Shown here piece by piece: positions 8,469-16,740 of a stretch of 64,000 nucleotides of DNA. How positions within the stretch are numbered: the stretch's first letter is position 1; every line of letters starts with the position of its first letter. A program made the translations under genes and the position numbers. This DNA is from a virus, in IMG/VR virus record IMGVR_UViG_3300010367_000012, positions 1 to 64,000 of that record, one strand, 5' to 3'. Below the pieces are notes generated by a model that searched no databases, was not told where the DNA came from, and saw only the letters and a list, made by a program, of their open reading frames with translations.

Positions 8469-8906
8469 ATGACTGTTGTCCGTGGGCAGATTTATCAATA
8501 TAACTTAAATCCAATGGTTTTCTTCAGCATTCAGAGGGTTTATTCTGTAAATCAGATTCTCATAATGAATGTTGATACCCGTGCACAAACGTACTTTACT
8601 CAGACTAGATTGCTGAGTACCTGTACGCTTGTGGACTCTGTACCACCAAATAGACTCCACAATGGCTACCATTTCACTGGTGGAGCGGTTACGGTAAGTC
8701 TGGCTTTTGCCTTGACGACACCGTTCACCAGTGGTAGAGTTCTTGCTCACGGCACAGTCACAAAGCCCAGAGCGTTCGCCCCTACGTACTTGCAGGGGCG
8801 TACCGCTGACCATGCTAGTGTGACTAGCGCTGGACTCATTAATCCACTTGTCCTAGGAGGACACTTTGCCAGCAAAGGGCGCACGGTACAAGCATCGCTC
8901 AATTAA
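8469..8906 (+). CDS. Hypothetical protein with SH3-like N-terminus
   Basis: 145 residues; GGTGGAA precedes the ATG. The first 50 residues (VVRGQIYQYN ... FSIQRVYSV) resemble small beta-barrel phage proteins; the rest is Thr/Ser/Ala-rich. The 3' end overlaps the next gene by 41 bp, and no good start is visible in between. The C-terminal half could be non-coding. Confidence 0.5.
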   Translation: MTVVRGQIYQYNLNPMVFFSIQRVYSVNQILIMNVDTRAQTYFTQTRLLSTCTLVDSVPPNRLHNGYHFTGGAVTVSLAFALTTPFTSGRVLAHGTVTKPRAFAPTYLQGRTADHASVTSAGLINPLVLGGHFASKGRTVQASLN

Positions 8907-9036
8907 GGATGTTGTGTACAAGATCGATGAGGTTGACAACAAGGCTAAGGCGGTATACCTTGTAGAAACCAACGGACGCGGCGCACGTGTTCGAGTGACA
9001 TTTACTCAGTTGAGCGACAGCTACGAAAGGGCTTAA
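8866..9036 (+). CDS. 56-residue basic beta-type protein
   Basis: TTG 8866 follows a perfect AGGAGG by six bases. The product PAKGARYKHRSIKDVVYKI... is basic at its N-terminus and ends in beta-like strands (VYLVETNGRGARVRV). Size and pattern suit an SH3/KOW-like barrel, similar in style to the proteins at 52663 and 52976. It ends two bases before the next GTG. Confidence 0.65.
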   Translation: MPAKGARYKHRSIKDVVYKIDEVDNKAKAVYLVETNGRGARVRVTFTQLSDSYERA

Positions 9037-9037
9037 A

Positions 9038-9394
9038 GTGCACATCACGTATTCTATGGTTCAGGAAGATCTTCCCGCTATCATCGCCACAAAGGGTGAG
9101 GATTTTCAGTATGAGGTTCATCCTGGCTCTGGTGGTACTTGCCTGTACGTGTGGGAGGGTGAGCCTGACTGTCTGATTGGCTGCTATCTGGCTGATCTGG
9201 GACTTCCTCTTGAGGCTTTCAGCAAGTTTGAGGGCAGCGGTATTGACTCCGCTTTTGGGAATGGCCATCTTGAAGAGTTCGGCTTTACCGCTGACTATGA
9301 GGCCATTAACGCCATGGAACGCATTCAGAATCTTCAGGATAATCAGTACACCTGGGGAGACGCGTACGACCGAATTTTCGATTCAGAACAGTAA
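9038..9394 (+). CDS. Conserved-looking acidic hypothetical protein
   Basis: 118 residues from GTG 9038. Acidic and soluble, with LYVWEGEPDCLIGCYLADLG near the middle. No catalytic motif stands out. It sits directly upstream of thyX and may be co-transcribed with it. Confidence 0.7.
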   Translation: MHITYSMVQEDLPAIIATKGEDFQYEVHPGSGGTCLYVWEGEPDCLIGCYLADLGLPLEAFSKFEGSGIDSAFGNGHLEEFGFTADYEAINAMERIQNLQDNQYTWGDAYDRIFDSEQ

Positions 9395-9402
9395 GGAAAT
9401 AA

Positions 9403-10116
9403 GTGAAGTTAACAGTGTTAGCTTCCACCTATTTTGAAGAGTTGCCGGATTCCGTTAGAAATACGGAGTTCGGCACTTTTCATGGTGGAGAGCCCCATCA
9501 GTCCGCAGATCGTCTAGCGCATTTTGCTGGACGTTCTTGTTATCAGTCCTGGAAGATGCCTAATCCTGATACTGCTACAGATGAAGGTTATCTGAATAAC
9601 ATTATCAATCAGGGCCATTTCTCAGTTCTTGAGCACGCTAGCGTTACTTTCTATGTAGAAGGCATCAGCCGTAATATGACTCACGAGTTGATTCGACACA
9701 GACACCTGAGCTATTCTGAGCTTTCTCAGCGCTACATCAATATGGAGGATGCCTATATTATGGTTCCTCCCGCTGTTGACGCACTAGAGGGCAAGGATTG
9801 GGCGGAAACTGTAGGATTAATGGGTCGTACTATGTCAGAGGCTACAGATCGCTATAAGCGAATCGTGAAGTTCTTTGAGAAGAACGATGTCAAGGGTAAG
9901 AAGGCACGTGAAGCAGCAAGAGCCTTGCTTCCAGGCGGTACAGAGACTAAGATCGTAGTCACTGGAAACCACAGAGCATGGCGTGATATGCTCCACAAGC
10001 GTTACAGCGTACATGCTGATGCAGAGATCAGAGAGTTTGCCACTTTGGTTCTTAAGGAACTGAAGAAGATTGCCCCTGGAACTTACCAGGATTTCCCAGA
10101 TAAGCCTTTTGACTAA
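9403..10116 (+). CDS. thyX: FAD-dependent thymidylate synthase
   Basis: 237 residues, GTG start. The ThyX signature RHR-x2-S-x-SE-x-SQRY is present at 98-111 (RHRHLSYSELSQRY). The enzyme methylates dUMP to dTMP with methylene-tetrahydrofolate and NADPH through FAD, acting as a tetramer. Length is normal for the family. With the class II reductase it gives the phage its own dTTP supply. Confidence 0.95.
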   Translation: MKLTVLASTYFEELPDSVRNTEFGTFHGGEPHQSADRLAHFAGRSCYQSWKMPNPDTATDEGYLNNIINQGHFSVLEHASVTFYVEGISRNMTHELIRHRHLSYSELSQRYINMEDAYIMVPPAVDALEGKDWAETVGLMGRTMSEATDRYKRIVKFFEKNDVKGKKAREAARALLPGGTETKIVVTGNHRAWRDMLHKRYSVHADAEIREFATLVLKELKKIAPGTYQDFPDKPFD

Positions 10117-10124
10117 GGAGTTAT

Positions 10125-10484
10125 ATGTCTGAACCGAAGCTTGACTTTGAGGATGCTCGTGTAGTTGACTGTCACGATCTCGATAAGTTCGTTGCTATAC
10201 ATCTTGAAGGTTTTGATGTAGAGTGGCGCGCACTGGAGTCGTCCCGTTGGGATGGTTTCCACAATGGTAGTTTTGCGGAAGCTGACGTGGCTCCTGGTAA
10301 GGAGTCTGACTGGCTTGATGATGGTGAGGACTTCGATAGGTGGCTTCTAGGAGGATATTACTTCGATGAAGACAGTTATGGATTCTCTGGTAATGAGATT
10401 CCCAGCGTAGAGTCAATGCTTCAATGGCTTTGCGATCAAGATAAGATTCCTGCTGGTAAGTATGTGGTGAAGCTCTGGTGGTAG
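10125..10484 (+). CDS. Acidic hypothetical protein
   Basis: 119 residues, very acidic (Asp/Glu-rich throughout), with several Trp. GGAG precedes the ATG and it begins 8 bp after thyX. No family recognised. Highly acidic phage proteins are sometimes DNA mimics; there is no evidence for that here beyond charge. Confidence 0.7.
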   Translation: MSEPKLDFEDARVVDCHDLDKFVAIHLEGFDVEWRALESSRWDGFHNGSFAEADVAPGKESDWLDDGEDFDRWLLGGYYFDEDSYGFSGNEIPSVESMLQWLCDQDKIPAGKYVVKLWW

Positions 10485-10705
10485 AAGAATTCATTACTGT
10501 AAGAGAGTTCATTGAGATGCTTAAGGAGTTTCCTCCCGATACTCCAATGATTCTCTCTACTGATGCAGAGGGAAATGAGCTTCGTATGGTAAATGGTGTA
10601 GGAATACGCTATGTTACTGAACTAGAGCATCGTTTCATGGACAGTATTGACGACACAGAGCTTGACGAGTACGATACATGGGTAATGACTACGGAGGTAT
10701 GGTAA
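10478..10705 (+). CDS. Small phage protein with a conserved-type N-terminus
   Basis: 75 residues from GTG 10478, overlapping the previous gene. The opening TVREFIEMLKEFPPDTPMIL followed by a beta strand is a pattern common in small actinophage and proteobacterial phage proteins of unknown role. Acidic C-terminus. The stop overlaps the next ATG. Confidence 0.75.
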   Translation: MVEEFITVREFIEMLKEFPPDTPMILSTDAEGNELRMVNGVGIRYVTELEHRFMDSIDDTELDEYDTWVMTTEVW

Positions 10706-10893
10706 TGGAGCCTGTTTTCGAGCTTAAGTGGAAGTACCGTTGCCCCAAGCAGCGTGGACGTTACTCCGGTGGTACTCACAATGGTCCTCCGAAGAAGCGT
10801 AAGAAGGTAGGTAGCAAGATCAAGCCTACTCAGCAGCGTGTGATGATCCTCCAGGCCAATGGCAGGGTTGCGTGGGACTGGCAACCGGTGTAA
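10705..10893 (+). CDS. 62-residue basic protein
   Basis: Start set at ATG 10705 because GGAGG lies at 10693-10697 and the ATG overlaps the preceding stop; the ATGs at 10678 and 10699 are badly placed. The product is strongly basic in the middle (PPKKRKKVGSKIK), suggesting nucleic-acid binding. Begins MEPVFELKWKYRCP. Confidence 0.7.
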   Translation: MEPVFELKWKYRCPKQRGRYSGGTHNGPPKKRKKVGSKIKPTQQRVMILQANGRVAWDWQPV

Positions 10894-10926
10894 GGTAGTA
10901 CTTGTAACTGACCGACACAACGAAGG

Positions 10927-11139
10927 ATGACAATGGGTAAGCACAAGGGACCGAAGGAAGATCCGCAGGGTACTCAGGCTGGTAAGCCTTGGGAAGAGCT
11001 GACTCCTGAAGAGAAGGGTAAGGAGTTTGACGCTTCTCACGCCCGTCCGGTAAGCTACGCTCACAAGAACTTCAAGACTGCTAAGCCTGGTGAGGGTGGT
11101 CGTGGTTTCGGATTCGGTAAGCCCAAGCACAAGCGGTAA
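10927..11139 (+). CDS. Low-complexity Lys/Gly-rich protein
   Basis: 70 residues (or 68 from ATG 10933, which is better spaced from GAAGG). MGKHKGPKEDPQG and GEGGRGFGFGKPKHKR suggest a disordered, basic nucleic-acid-associated or virion peptide. It is the last gene before a terminator. Confidence 0.65.
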   Translation: MTMGKHKGPKEDPQGTQAGKPWEELTPEEKGKEFDASHARPVSYAHKNFKTAKPGEGGRGFGFGKPKHKR

Positions 11140-11152
11140 GTAAACAATCGAG

Positions 11153-11187
11153 AGGCCCTATCTGGAAAGGTAGGGCCTTTCTTGTTA
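11153..11187 (+). terminator. Intrinsic terminator
   Basis: AGGCCCTATC (11153-11162) pairs with GGTAGGGCCT (11169-11178), one G-U, then TTCTTGTT. It separates the thyX group from the SLOG-protein group. Confidence 0.85.
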
Positions 11188-11198
11188 TAGGAGGATTA

Positions 11199-11594
11199 AT
11201 GACAATTGTAGTTATCACTGGTTCCCGAGATTGGCCAATGAGCAAGGCTCATCTTATCTGGGATGCCCTCAGAAAGCTCCAGAAGGCCCATGAGGACGCC
11301 TGGCACTGGGAAGAGGCGCACATGGTACTCCATCATGGTGAATGTCCGTATGGTGGCGCTGACCTGATTGCAGCCTCTTGGGCTGACGGAGCAGACTGGG
11401 AAGTCATTTCCCATCCGCCCATTAAGCAGGCTGCATGGGCATACGCTAAGCGGAATCAGGAAATGATTGACCTGAAGCCTGACTATGTAGTAGCATGCTT
11501 CCTAGAAGGCGCGGGAAACCGTGGAACTCAGATGACATTTGATATGGCCGTAGAGGCTGGTCTTTCCGACAACATTAAGGTGGTAAGAGGTTAA
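11199..11594 (+). CDS. SLOG-family protein (YspA/DUF2493-like)
   Basis: 131 residues, GGAGG before the ATG. The nucleotide-binding start VVITGSRDWP, a central HHGECPYGGADLIAASWA and a C-terminal strand ending VVACFLEG match the small SLOG superfamily related to lysine-decarboxylase-like and DprA folds. Such proteins are thought to bind nucleotide-derived ligands or NAD-type signals; the ligand is unknown here. Confidence 0.8.
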   Translation: MTIVVITGSRDWPMSKAHLIWDALRKLQKAHEDAWHWEEAHMVLHHGECPYGGADLIAASWADGADWEVISHPPIKQAAWAYAKRNQEMIDLKPDYVVACFLEGAGNRGTQMTFDMAVEAGLSDNIKVVRG

Positions 11595-11854
11595 TGGCTA
11601 CTGTTGAAGAGCGCATTGAGAGCATGCTGATTCGCTATCTCCTTGAGGAGAAGGACATCCTTGCTGCTGAGGCTATGTTCTACGGCACCAACAGCGCTCT
11701 GGACGATGGTTGTGACACTTGCGGTTGGGGTAGCACTGAGATGACTTTCACGGTTCGATACAAGCCTGTTGCAGGCAAGCACTTTGAGTTCCTGGAGCTT
11801 GGTGGTGATCCTCTGGATATGCTTCCTGTGCTCCTTAAGTACGACGTGGAGTAA
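11594..11854 (+). CDS. Hypothetical protein with a CxxC pair
   Basis: 86 residues; ATG overlaps the preceding stop. CDTCGWG near residue 40 might bind metal. Acidic, soluble, no family recognised. Confidence 0.7.
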   Translation: MATVEERIESMLIRYLLEEKDILAAEAMFYGTNSALDDGCDTCGWGSTEMTFTVRYKPVAGKHFEFLELGGDPLDMLPVLLKYDVE

Positions 11855-11856
11855 GA

Positions 11857-11955
11857 ATGATTTGTAAGTGCGGATTGGCGGAAGCAGTTCCCAAGTGGTA
11901 CCCATACTGCTCTGAGATCTGCTTCCGCTTTTGGAACAAAAAGAAGGGCAAGTAA
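11857..11955 (+). CDS. 32-residue zinc-binding microprotein
   Basis: Begins two bases after the previous stop and overlaps the next start (TAATG at 11953-11957). C3-x-C5 and C18-x3-C22 (ICKCG, YCSEICFRFW) form a likely zinc site, followed by KKKGK. One of several minimal zinc-finger peptides in the window. Confidence 0.6.
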   Translation: MICKCGLAEAVPKWYPYCSEICFRFWNKKKGK

Positions 11956-12221
11956 TGCCTACTATGGTTGTGCAGGAATGGGTAGAGTCTGAAGCAGGCT
12001 GGGGAACTAGCTTTGACGGATATTCTATTCATGAGACTTCAGCCGATAGAGATGAATACATTAAGGAATATTGGGATTCAATGCCTGATGCTGTTCCTAG
12101 CATCTATTCCCGCCCGTTTGGTGATCCTCGTGTCATGCATATCTGGGCAGAGGCAGCGGATGAAGTATTCAAGACTAAGAACGGTTGGCGAACATGGGAC
12201 AGGACAGTAGTCGGTGAGTGA
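11955..12221 (+). CDS. Hypothetical protein, Trp-rich
   Basis: 88 residues from ATG 11955, coupled to the microprotein stop; the in-frame TTG at 11931 has no ribosome site. Seven or so tryptophans and an acidic surface. No family recognised. It overlaps the resolvase gene by 8 bp. Confidence 0.7.
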   Translation: MPTMVVQEWVESEAGWGTSFDGYSIHETSADRDEYIKEYWDSMPDAVPSIYSRPFGDPRVMHIWAEAADEVFKTKNGWRTWDRTVVGE

Positions 12222-12708
12222 TTTAGATCCAACAAAGCCCGAAGCTCTGTTTATAGGAATCGATCAGTCCTATACAGGCTTCGGGCTGGTTGTCTTAGAT
12301 AACAATGGCCACAGCCATCAGAAGAGCCTTTTGAAATACCCTCTCAATAAATACAGAGATGAAGGAGAGCGATTAGTAAAGATCTATGACGATCTGATTA
12401 TGTACTTCGCTATCCATCAAGGATCTAAGGCTGAAATACATATCGGAATGGAGGGATATGCTTATGGAGCAAAGCTCGGAAGGGAAAAGCTCGGAGAACT
12501 CGGAGGAGTCGTCAAACTCGTCTCCAACCTCATCTTCGGAGTCACCCCAACAATTATTGCGCCTACTTCTCTCAAGCAGTTCGTCACAGGATCAGGCAAA
12601 GCTGATAAGCAGACTATGCTTAGCGAGATACAAAAGCTGGACCCCGAAATAAAGAACCACAATCTAGCTGACGCATATGGTATTGCCTATCTGCTATACT
12701 CTAGCTAG
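12214..12708 (+). CDS. RuvC-like Holliday junction resolvase
   Basis: 164 residues from GTG 12214. RNase H-fold acidic residues are visible: D17 in FIGIDQSYTGFG, a glutamate in GMEGYAYGA, and the C-terminal HNLADAYG aspartate, the RuvC arrangement. It would cut branched DNA before packaging or during recombination and pairs logically with the RecA-like gene. Confidence 0.85.
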   Translation: MSDLDPTKPEALFIGIDQSYTGFGLVVLDNNGHSHQKSLLKYPLNKYRDEGERLVKIYDDLIMYFAIHQGSKAEIHIGMEGYAYGAKLGREKLGELGGVVKLVSNLIFGVTPTIIAPTSLKQFVTGSGKADKQTMLSEIQKLDPEIKNHNLADAYGIAYLLYSS

Positions 12709-12734
12709 CAACTCCTCCTTTGCTATCTCCCTTT

Positions 12735-12780
12735 AAAGACCCCTTTCTTACATAATCTGTGAGAAGGGGGTCTTTTTGTC
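12735..12780 (+). terminator. Strong intrinsic terminator
   Basis: AAAGACCCCTTTCT (12735-12748) pairs with AGAAGGGGGTCTTT (12762-12775), followed by TTGTC. It ends the first metabolic region. Confidence 0.9.
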
Positions 12781-12782
12781 TG

Positions 12783-12788
12783 TATAAT
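12783..12788 (+). promoter_or_regulatory. Candidate -10 box of the spoVS promoter
   Basis: A perfect TATAAT lies just after the terminator. No good -35 is seen 16-18 bases upstream (the region is in the terminator stem), so activation by another factor is possible. Confidence 0.45.
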
Positions 12789-12824
12789 CAGTAGGAGACA
12801 TGAACTACAAACTTGGAGAAAAAT

Positions 12825-13109
12825 ATGGTAGAGAATTCGAACCACAATGAGGTTCTTCTAAAGGTGAAGTCTTCCTCTCCTGCATCATCGCTCGCAGCAG
12901 CTATTGCTAACAATGTCTACGCCAATAAGGACATCACTCTAAGAGCTATCGGTGCCGCAGCAGTAAACCAGGCTATGAAGGCACTTGCTATTGCTCAGTC
13001 CTATGTCGGTCCAAGAGGACACGTATTAGCTTGCCGTCCTGGTTTCGCCACAGTGACTATGGATGACGGAGATATCAGCGCACTCATTTTCAAAGTAATC
13101 GTTTCTTAA
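12825..13109 (+). CDS. SpoVS-like protein
   Basis: 94 residues from ATG 12825, with GGAGA six bases upstream. The frame extends to TTG 12813 but without a site. The sequence shows the SpoVS pattern: VLLKVKSSSPASSLAAA, LRAIGAAAVNQAMKALAIA, a Pro/Gly turn and a C-terminal IFKVIV strand. SpoVS is a small Alba-like protein that affects sporulation in Bacillus, with related proteins elsewhere; a phage copy next to WhiB and Rpf genes suggests control of host dormancy. Role here is inferred. Confidence 0.85.
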   Translation: MVENSNHNEVLLKVKSSSPASSLAAAIANNVYANKDITLRAIGAAAVNQAMKALAIAQSYVGPRGHVLACRPGFATVTMDDGDISALIFKVIVS

Positions 13110-13126
13110 CAAGGGGAGAGTCCCGA

Positions 13127-13348
13127 ATGCCAGCACAACCAGTGGACAACAGTAGTCCACAGTCAAGAACTGCTGAGTTCTCCTCTGGAGCTACAGGATT
13201 GACAGGGCAGGGAACTGCTCATTCAGTTCAGCAACAAGCCCCACATGACTACTCACTCACTTCGGTACTCTCACCACTTCCAAGAAACAATGGAATGAGT
13301 ACCACCACATTCAATCAGAACAGAGCCCTTAGCTATTACCGTTCTTAA
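13127..13348 (+). CDS. Low-complexity Ser/Gln/Pro-rich protein
   Basis: 73 residues; AAGGGGAG precedes the ATG. Polar, likely disordered (NSSPQSRTAEFSSGATG). It opens a run of small genes up to 15442 with similar style, which may be minor virion or scaffold-type proteins. Confidence 0.7.
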   Translation: MPAQPVDNSSPQSRTAEFSSGATGLTGQGTAHSVQQQAPHDYSLTSVLSPLPRNNGMSTTTFNQNRALSYYRS

Positions 13349-13359
13349 AGGAGAAAACT

Positions 13360-13680
13360 ATGGCTGAAGAAATCGGCACAGGAAGTCGCCCTACTATGGG
13401 CACTGAAGCAGCACAACTTTCCCGCGTTGGTCGTCCCGAGCGTGGAAGACTACGCCCCAAGGGTGGAGCAGGTAAGAATGGGAACGCTCTAGACGGGCCT
13501 ACAGGGCACCGTAAGGCGTCCTTTGAGAAGATGGGTGCCTCCCTGCACCCTACCGCTACGCTGTACGCTCAGAACGCCGTAGAGGCCAATGAGATGTGCA
13601 AGAAGGTTCTTATGATGCCTTCCCGTAGCTCTTGGACAGATTCATTCCGCGCAAAGGCCAAGTACGGTCGTTCTATGTAA
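13360..13680 (+). CDS. Basic hypothetical protein
   Basis: 106 residues, AAAGGAG before the ATG. Arg/Gly-rich N-terminal half (GRPERGRLRPKGG), then a helical C-terminal part. No family recognised; possibly virion-associated. Confidence 0.7.
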   Translation: MAEEIGTGSRPTMGTEAAQLSRVGRPERGRLRPKGGAGKNGNALDGPTGHRKASFEKMGASLHPTATLYAQNAVEANEMCKKVLMMPSRSSWTDSFRAKAKYGRSM

Positions 13681-13695
13681 GAAAGGCAATTACCA

Positions 13696-14067
13696 ATGAC
13701 ACTTCAGCACCCAGCTAATATCGCCAGATTCGAAAAAGAAACCTGGATAGAAAGATTACCGGATGCTCTGACTGATGCTATTGGCAAATTGTCCTTTATT
13801 GCATGGGCTTCAGTTGTAGTAGTAATCTGGATTCTATGGAATTCACTAAGCCCATGGCCATTCGATCCATTTCCATTCGTCTTCCTTAACCTAGCGTTCA
13901 GTGCGTTTGCGTTCTACAGTGCGCCATTGATTCTTATGAGTCAGAACAGACAGAGCGAGCACGACCGTGCAAGAGCAGAGGAGGACTTGAAGACCGATAA
14001 GCGCACATTGGCCATTCAAGAACGAATCGCAGCACATTTGGCTATTAATGTAGCCGATATAGAATAG
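13696..14067 (+). CDS. DUF1003-family membrane protein
   Basis: 123 residues. Two membrane spans (about 31-49 and 58-80) flank the family signature PWPFDPFPFVFLNL, followed by LMSQNRQSEHDR and a charged helical tail. DUF1003 proteins are widespread in bacteria with no settled function. Two passes with a cytoplasmic tail would also suit a lysis accessory role, which is untested. Confidence 0.85.
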   Translation: MTLQHPANIARFEKETWIERLPDALTDAIGKLSFIAWASVVVVIWILWNSLSPWPFDPFPFVFLNLAFSAFAFYSAPLILMSQNRQSEHDRARAEEDLKTDKRTLAIQERIAAHLAINVADIE

Positions 14068-14074
14068 AGGAATT

Positions 14075-14647
14075 ATGGCTGGTTACTCCAGCGGTGTTGC
14101 TGGCATGAACAACATGTCATATAATCCTCCCGTAGGTCAGCAAGGATCTGTGACACAGTACGGAGGAGGCGGAGGAAACCCACTTACAGGGTTCCGCTCC
14201 ATCCTTGATGCTAAGCTAGCAGCCGCAACAGGAAAGACACCTGAAGCACAATATCCTGACGGATATCTAGGTTCTGTTATTGACAGACGTCAGGATAAGC
14301 TACTTCAGACTGTACGAAATAATGCCCGTTCGTATACCCGAGGGGTACACAAAGGATCACGCATTTCCCCTACAGATTACTTCTGGCCTGATGATCTGAC
14401 TCCTTATTCTTCTCTAGAAAGAAGACTCGCAGGAGATAAGAAGAAGTATTCTGCGCAAGGTAATCCAATGGAAAGACTTGCTCATGGTGGAAAGTACCTG
14501 ACTAATGAAGAGGCTAAGCAGTTCGCTCAAGAATTGAATATTGCTGTTGATCCTCAGATGAAGGTAGTTTCTCCACAGGTCAGAGCCTTCCATGCTAAGT
14601 TCAACTTGCCTGGTTGGTCTGCTACTTCCAACGGAATGAGTGTCTAA
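14075..14647 (+). CDS. Hypothetical protein with Gly-rich N-terminus
   Basis: 190 residues. The first 40 are disordered (QYGGGGGNPLTGF), the rest helical and charged. Style and position suggest a virion-associated protein. Its stop overlaps the next start. Confidence 0.65.
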   Translation: MAGYSSGVAGMNNMSYNPPVGQQGSVTQYGGGGGNPLTGFRSILDAKLAAATGKTPEAQYPDGYLGSVIDRRQDKLLQTVRNNARSYTRGVHKGSRISPTDYFWPDDLTPYSSLERRLAGDKKKYSAQGNPMERLAHGGKYLTNEEAKQFAQELNIAVDPQMKVVSPQVRAFHAKFNLPGWSATSNGMSV

Positions 14648-14973
14648 TGGAAAAGCAGAATAGTAATTACGTTCCAGGTAAAAGAGCACAACAGAACCAA
14701 ACTATTTACAACTGGACTAAGCCTTTCCAATCAATGAATGAGCAATTAGTCCATGCTCAATTAGTAGAGAATGCCACTCTGGAAGCTGCTACTAGAAAAC
14801 CTCCTATTCCTAATATCGGTAAGATTCCTAATCGATTCGGATATAGAACTGATCCTCCAGGTATTTCAGACGTTCTGGTAGTAGATACAGCATTTGCAGC
14901 CCAGTTCGGTGATTTCTCTGGTACAGAATCAGGGTACATGGGTACTAGCTATCCATCAGTACCACAAATTTAA
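14647..14973 (+). CDS. Hypothetical protein
   Basis: 108 residues from ATG 14647, overlapping the previous stop; the frame from 14614 has no ribosome site. Polar, with Pro-rich centre (RKPPIPNIGKIPNRFGY). No family recognised. Confidence 0.65.
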   Translation: MEKQNSNYVPGKRAQQNQTIYNWTKPFQSMNEQLVHAQLVENATLEAATRKPPIPNIGKIPNRFGYRTDPPGISDVLVVDTAFAAQFGDFSGTESGYMGTSYPSVPQI

Positions 14974-14982
14974 GGAATTAAT

Positions 14983-15156
14983 ATGGCAGCAAAAAGAGCT
15001 GTACCAGCAACGGCTAGTCGTTCTACCGATAAGCGTAAAGTTGGTACTGCAAAGAATCCCAAGAAAGTAGCAGCCCCATCAGCCGCAGCTTATAAGCCAG
15101 TAAAGAAAGTACAAGTGGTGAAGAAGTCTGCTGGAAGACCAAAGAAGGCACAATAA
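14983..15156 (+). CDS. 57-residue Lys/Ala-rich basic protein with AT-hook-like tail
   Basis: ATG 14983 follows AAGGAA and the frame runs to TAA 15154-15156. The composition is Lys, Ala, Val and Pro, ending SAGRPKKAQ; GRP followed by lysines is the AT-hook core for the DNA minor groove. It resembles a histone-tail-like DNA-binding peptide. Confidence 0.65.
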   Translation: MAAKRAVPATASRSTDKRKVGTAKNPKKVAAPSAAAYKPVKKVQVVKKSAGRPKKAQ

Positions 15157-15157
15157 T

Positions 15158-15442
15158 ATGGCATATCCAAGATTAAGATCCATGAATGCCTCTCTGAATG
15201 AGGGAGCTACCGATGGACGTTATAAGAAGATCCGCCCTGACACTGAGTGTGCGGACACAGATGACAAAGTACAGAACCTAACGTACGATACTCGTGAGTC
15301 TCTGAGCCTTCCGTACTACGGAGTTGGTATGGCTCGTGAGATGCGCGTACCTGCTAGACTGGAAACGGTTACTACCCCTGATTTCTACAAGAATAAGCTT
15401 GAAAGACTGGAAGATTCTGGTGTTCTAGGCCAGACTTGGTAA
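15158..15442 (+). CDS. Hypothetical protein
   Basis: 94 residues, starting one base after the basic protein gene. Polar and charged throughout, no family recognised. Last gene before a terminator that overlaps a promoter. Confidence 0.7.
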   Translation: MAYPRLRSMNASLNEGATDGRYKKIRPDTECADTDDKVQNLTYDTRESLSLPYYGVGMAREMRVPARLETVTTPDFYKNKLERLEDSGVLGQTW

Positions 15443-15462
15443 CACATTTTCCACTTTGCACC

Positions 15463-15504
15463 ACAGCCCCTGAGTTGACAGATGTCAGTCAGGGGCTGTA
15501 GTCT
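15463..15504 (+). terminator. Terminator overlapping a promoter
   Basis: ACAGCCCCTGA (15463-15473) pairs with TCAGGGGCTGT (15489-15499). The loop contains a perfect -35 TTGACA (15475-15480), and TAGTCT at 15499-15504 is an 18-base-spaced -10. The same DNA would end one unit and start the cell-wall gene unit. Confidence 0.65.
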
Positions 15505-15578
15505 TGAGCCTGTTGTTACGAGATCGGGACATTCCTGAACTCAGCGACAGTCCTTATTGTCTAGAGATTGGACTAACC

Positions 15579-16058
15579 ATGTCCAGCACTATTAAGCGCG
15601 CAGCAGCTATAGCTACTACGGTTTCTGCGCTTGTTATAAGTGGAATGGCTACAGCCTCTCATGCGGCTGCCAGCACAACCACTCTAGGGTCTAAGGCTCT
15701 AGGAATCGCCAAGAATCAGTTGGGTAAGCCTTACCTTTGGGGTGCGGCTGGTCCTAGCAAGTTTGACTGCTCAGGTCTTACGAAGTATTCTTTCAGCAAA
15801 ATTGGGAAGTCAATTCCCCGTGTTGCCCAGGATCAATACAATAAGAGCCACCACATCAGCAGCGCAAGCAGACGACTTGGCGATTTGATCTTTTTTGGGA
15901 ATAGTAGCCGCAGTATTGTTCATGTGGGAATTTATGCAGGTAACGGAAACATGATTGATGCGGACTCGGGAAGCTACTACGGCCACCGAGTAACCAAGGA
16001 GCCTGTAAAGGGTTGGTTCTCCCAGCACTACAAGGTTTACTACGGTCGATTCGCGTAA
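15579..16058 (+). CDS. Secreted NlpC/P60 peptidoglycan peptidase
   Basis: 159 residues from ATG 15579; the longer frame from TTG 15504 would bury the signal peptide. A signal peptide covers about 1-30 (hydrophobic VSALVISGMA, cut near SHAA). The NlpC/P60 domain has Cys64 in KFDCSGL and His115 in VHVGIYAG. It hydrolyses cell-wall peptides outside the membrane. A secreted form with no binding domain is unlike a normal endolysin and could loosen the wall late in infection or clear spore or cell debris. Confidence 0.85.
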   Translation: MSSTIKRAAAIATTVSALVISGMATASHAAASTTTLGSKALGIAKNQLGKPYLWGAAGPSKFDCSGLTKYSFSKIGKSIPRVAQDQYNKSHHISSASRRLGDLIFFGNSSRSIVHVGIYAGNGNMIDADSGSYYGHRVTKEPVKGWFSQHYKVYYGRFA

Positions 16059-16658
<600 letters not shown>

Positions 16659-16664
16659 AGAGAA

Positions 16665-16693
16665 GGGTCCTCACTTTACGTGAGGGCCTTTTT
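16665..16693 (+). terminator. Intrinsic terminator after the Rpf gene
   Basis: GGTCCTCAC (16666-16674) pairs with GTGAGGGCC (16680-16688), one G-U, 5-base loop, then TTTTTCTG. Confidence 0.85.
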
Positions 16694-16740
16694 CTGTTAA
16701 GATGAGTTGTCTAAGAAACGAAATACAAAAGGACCACTAC

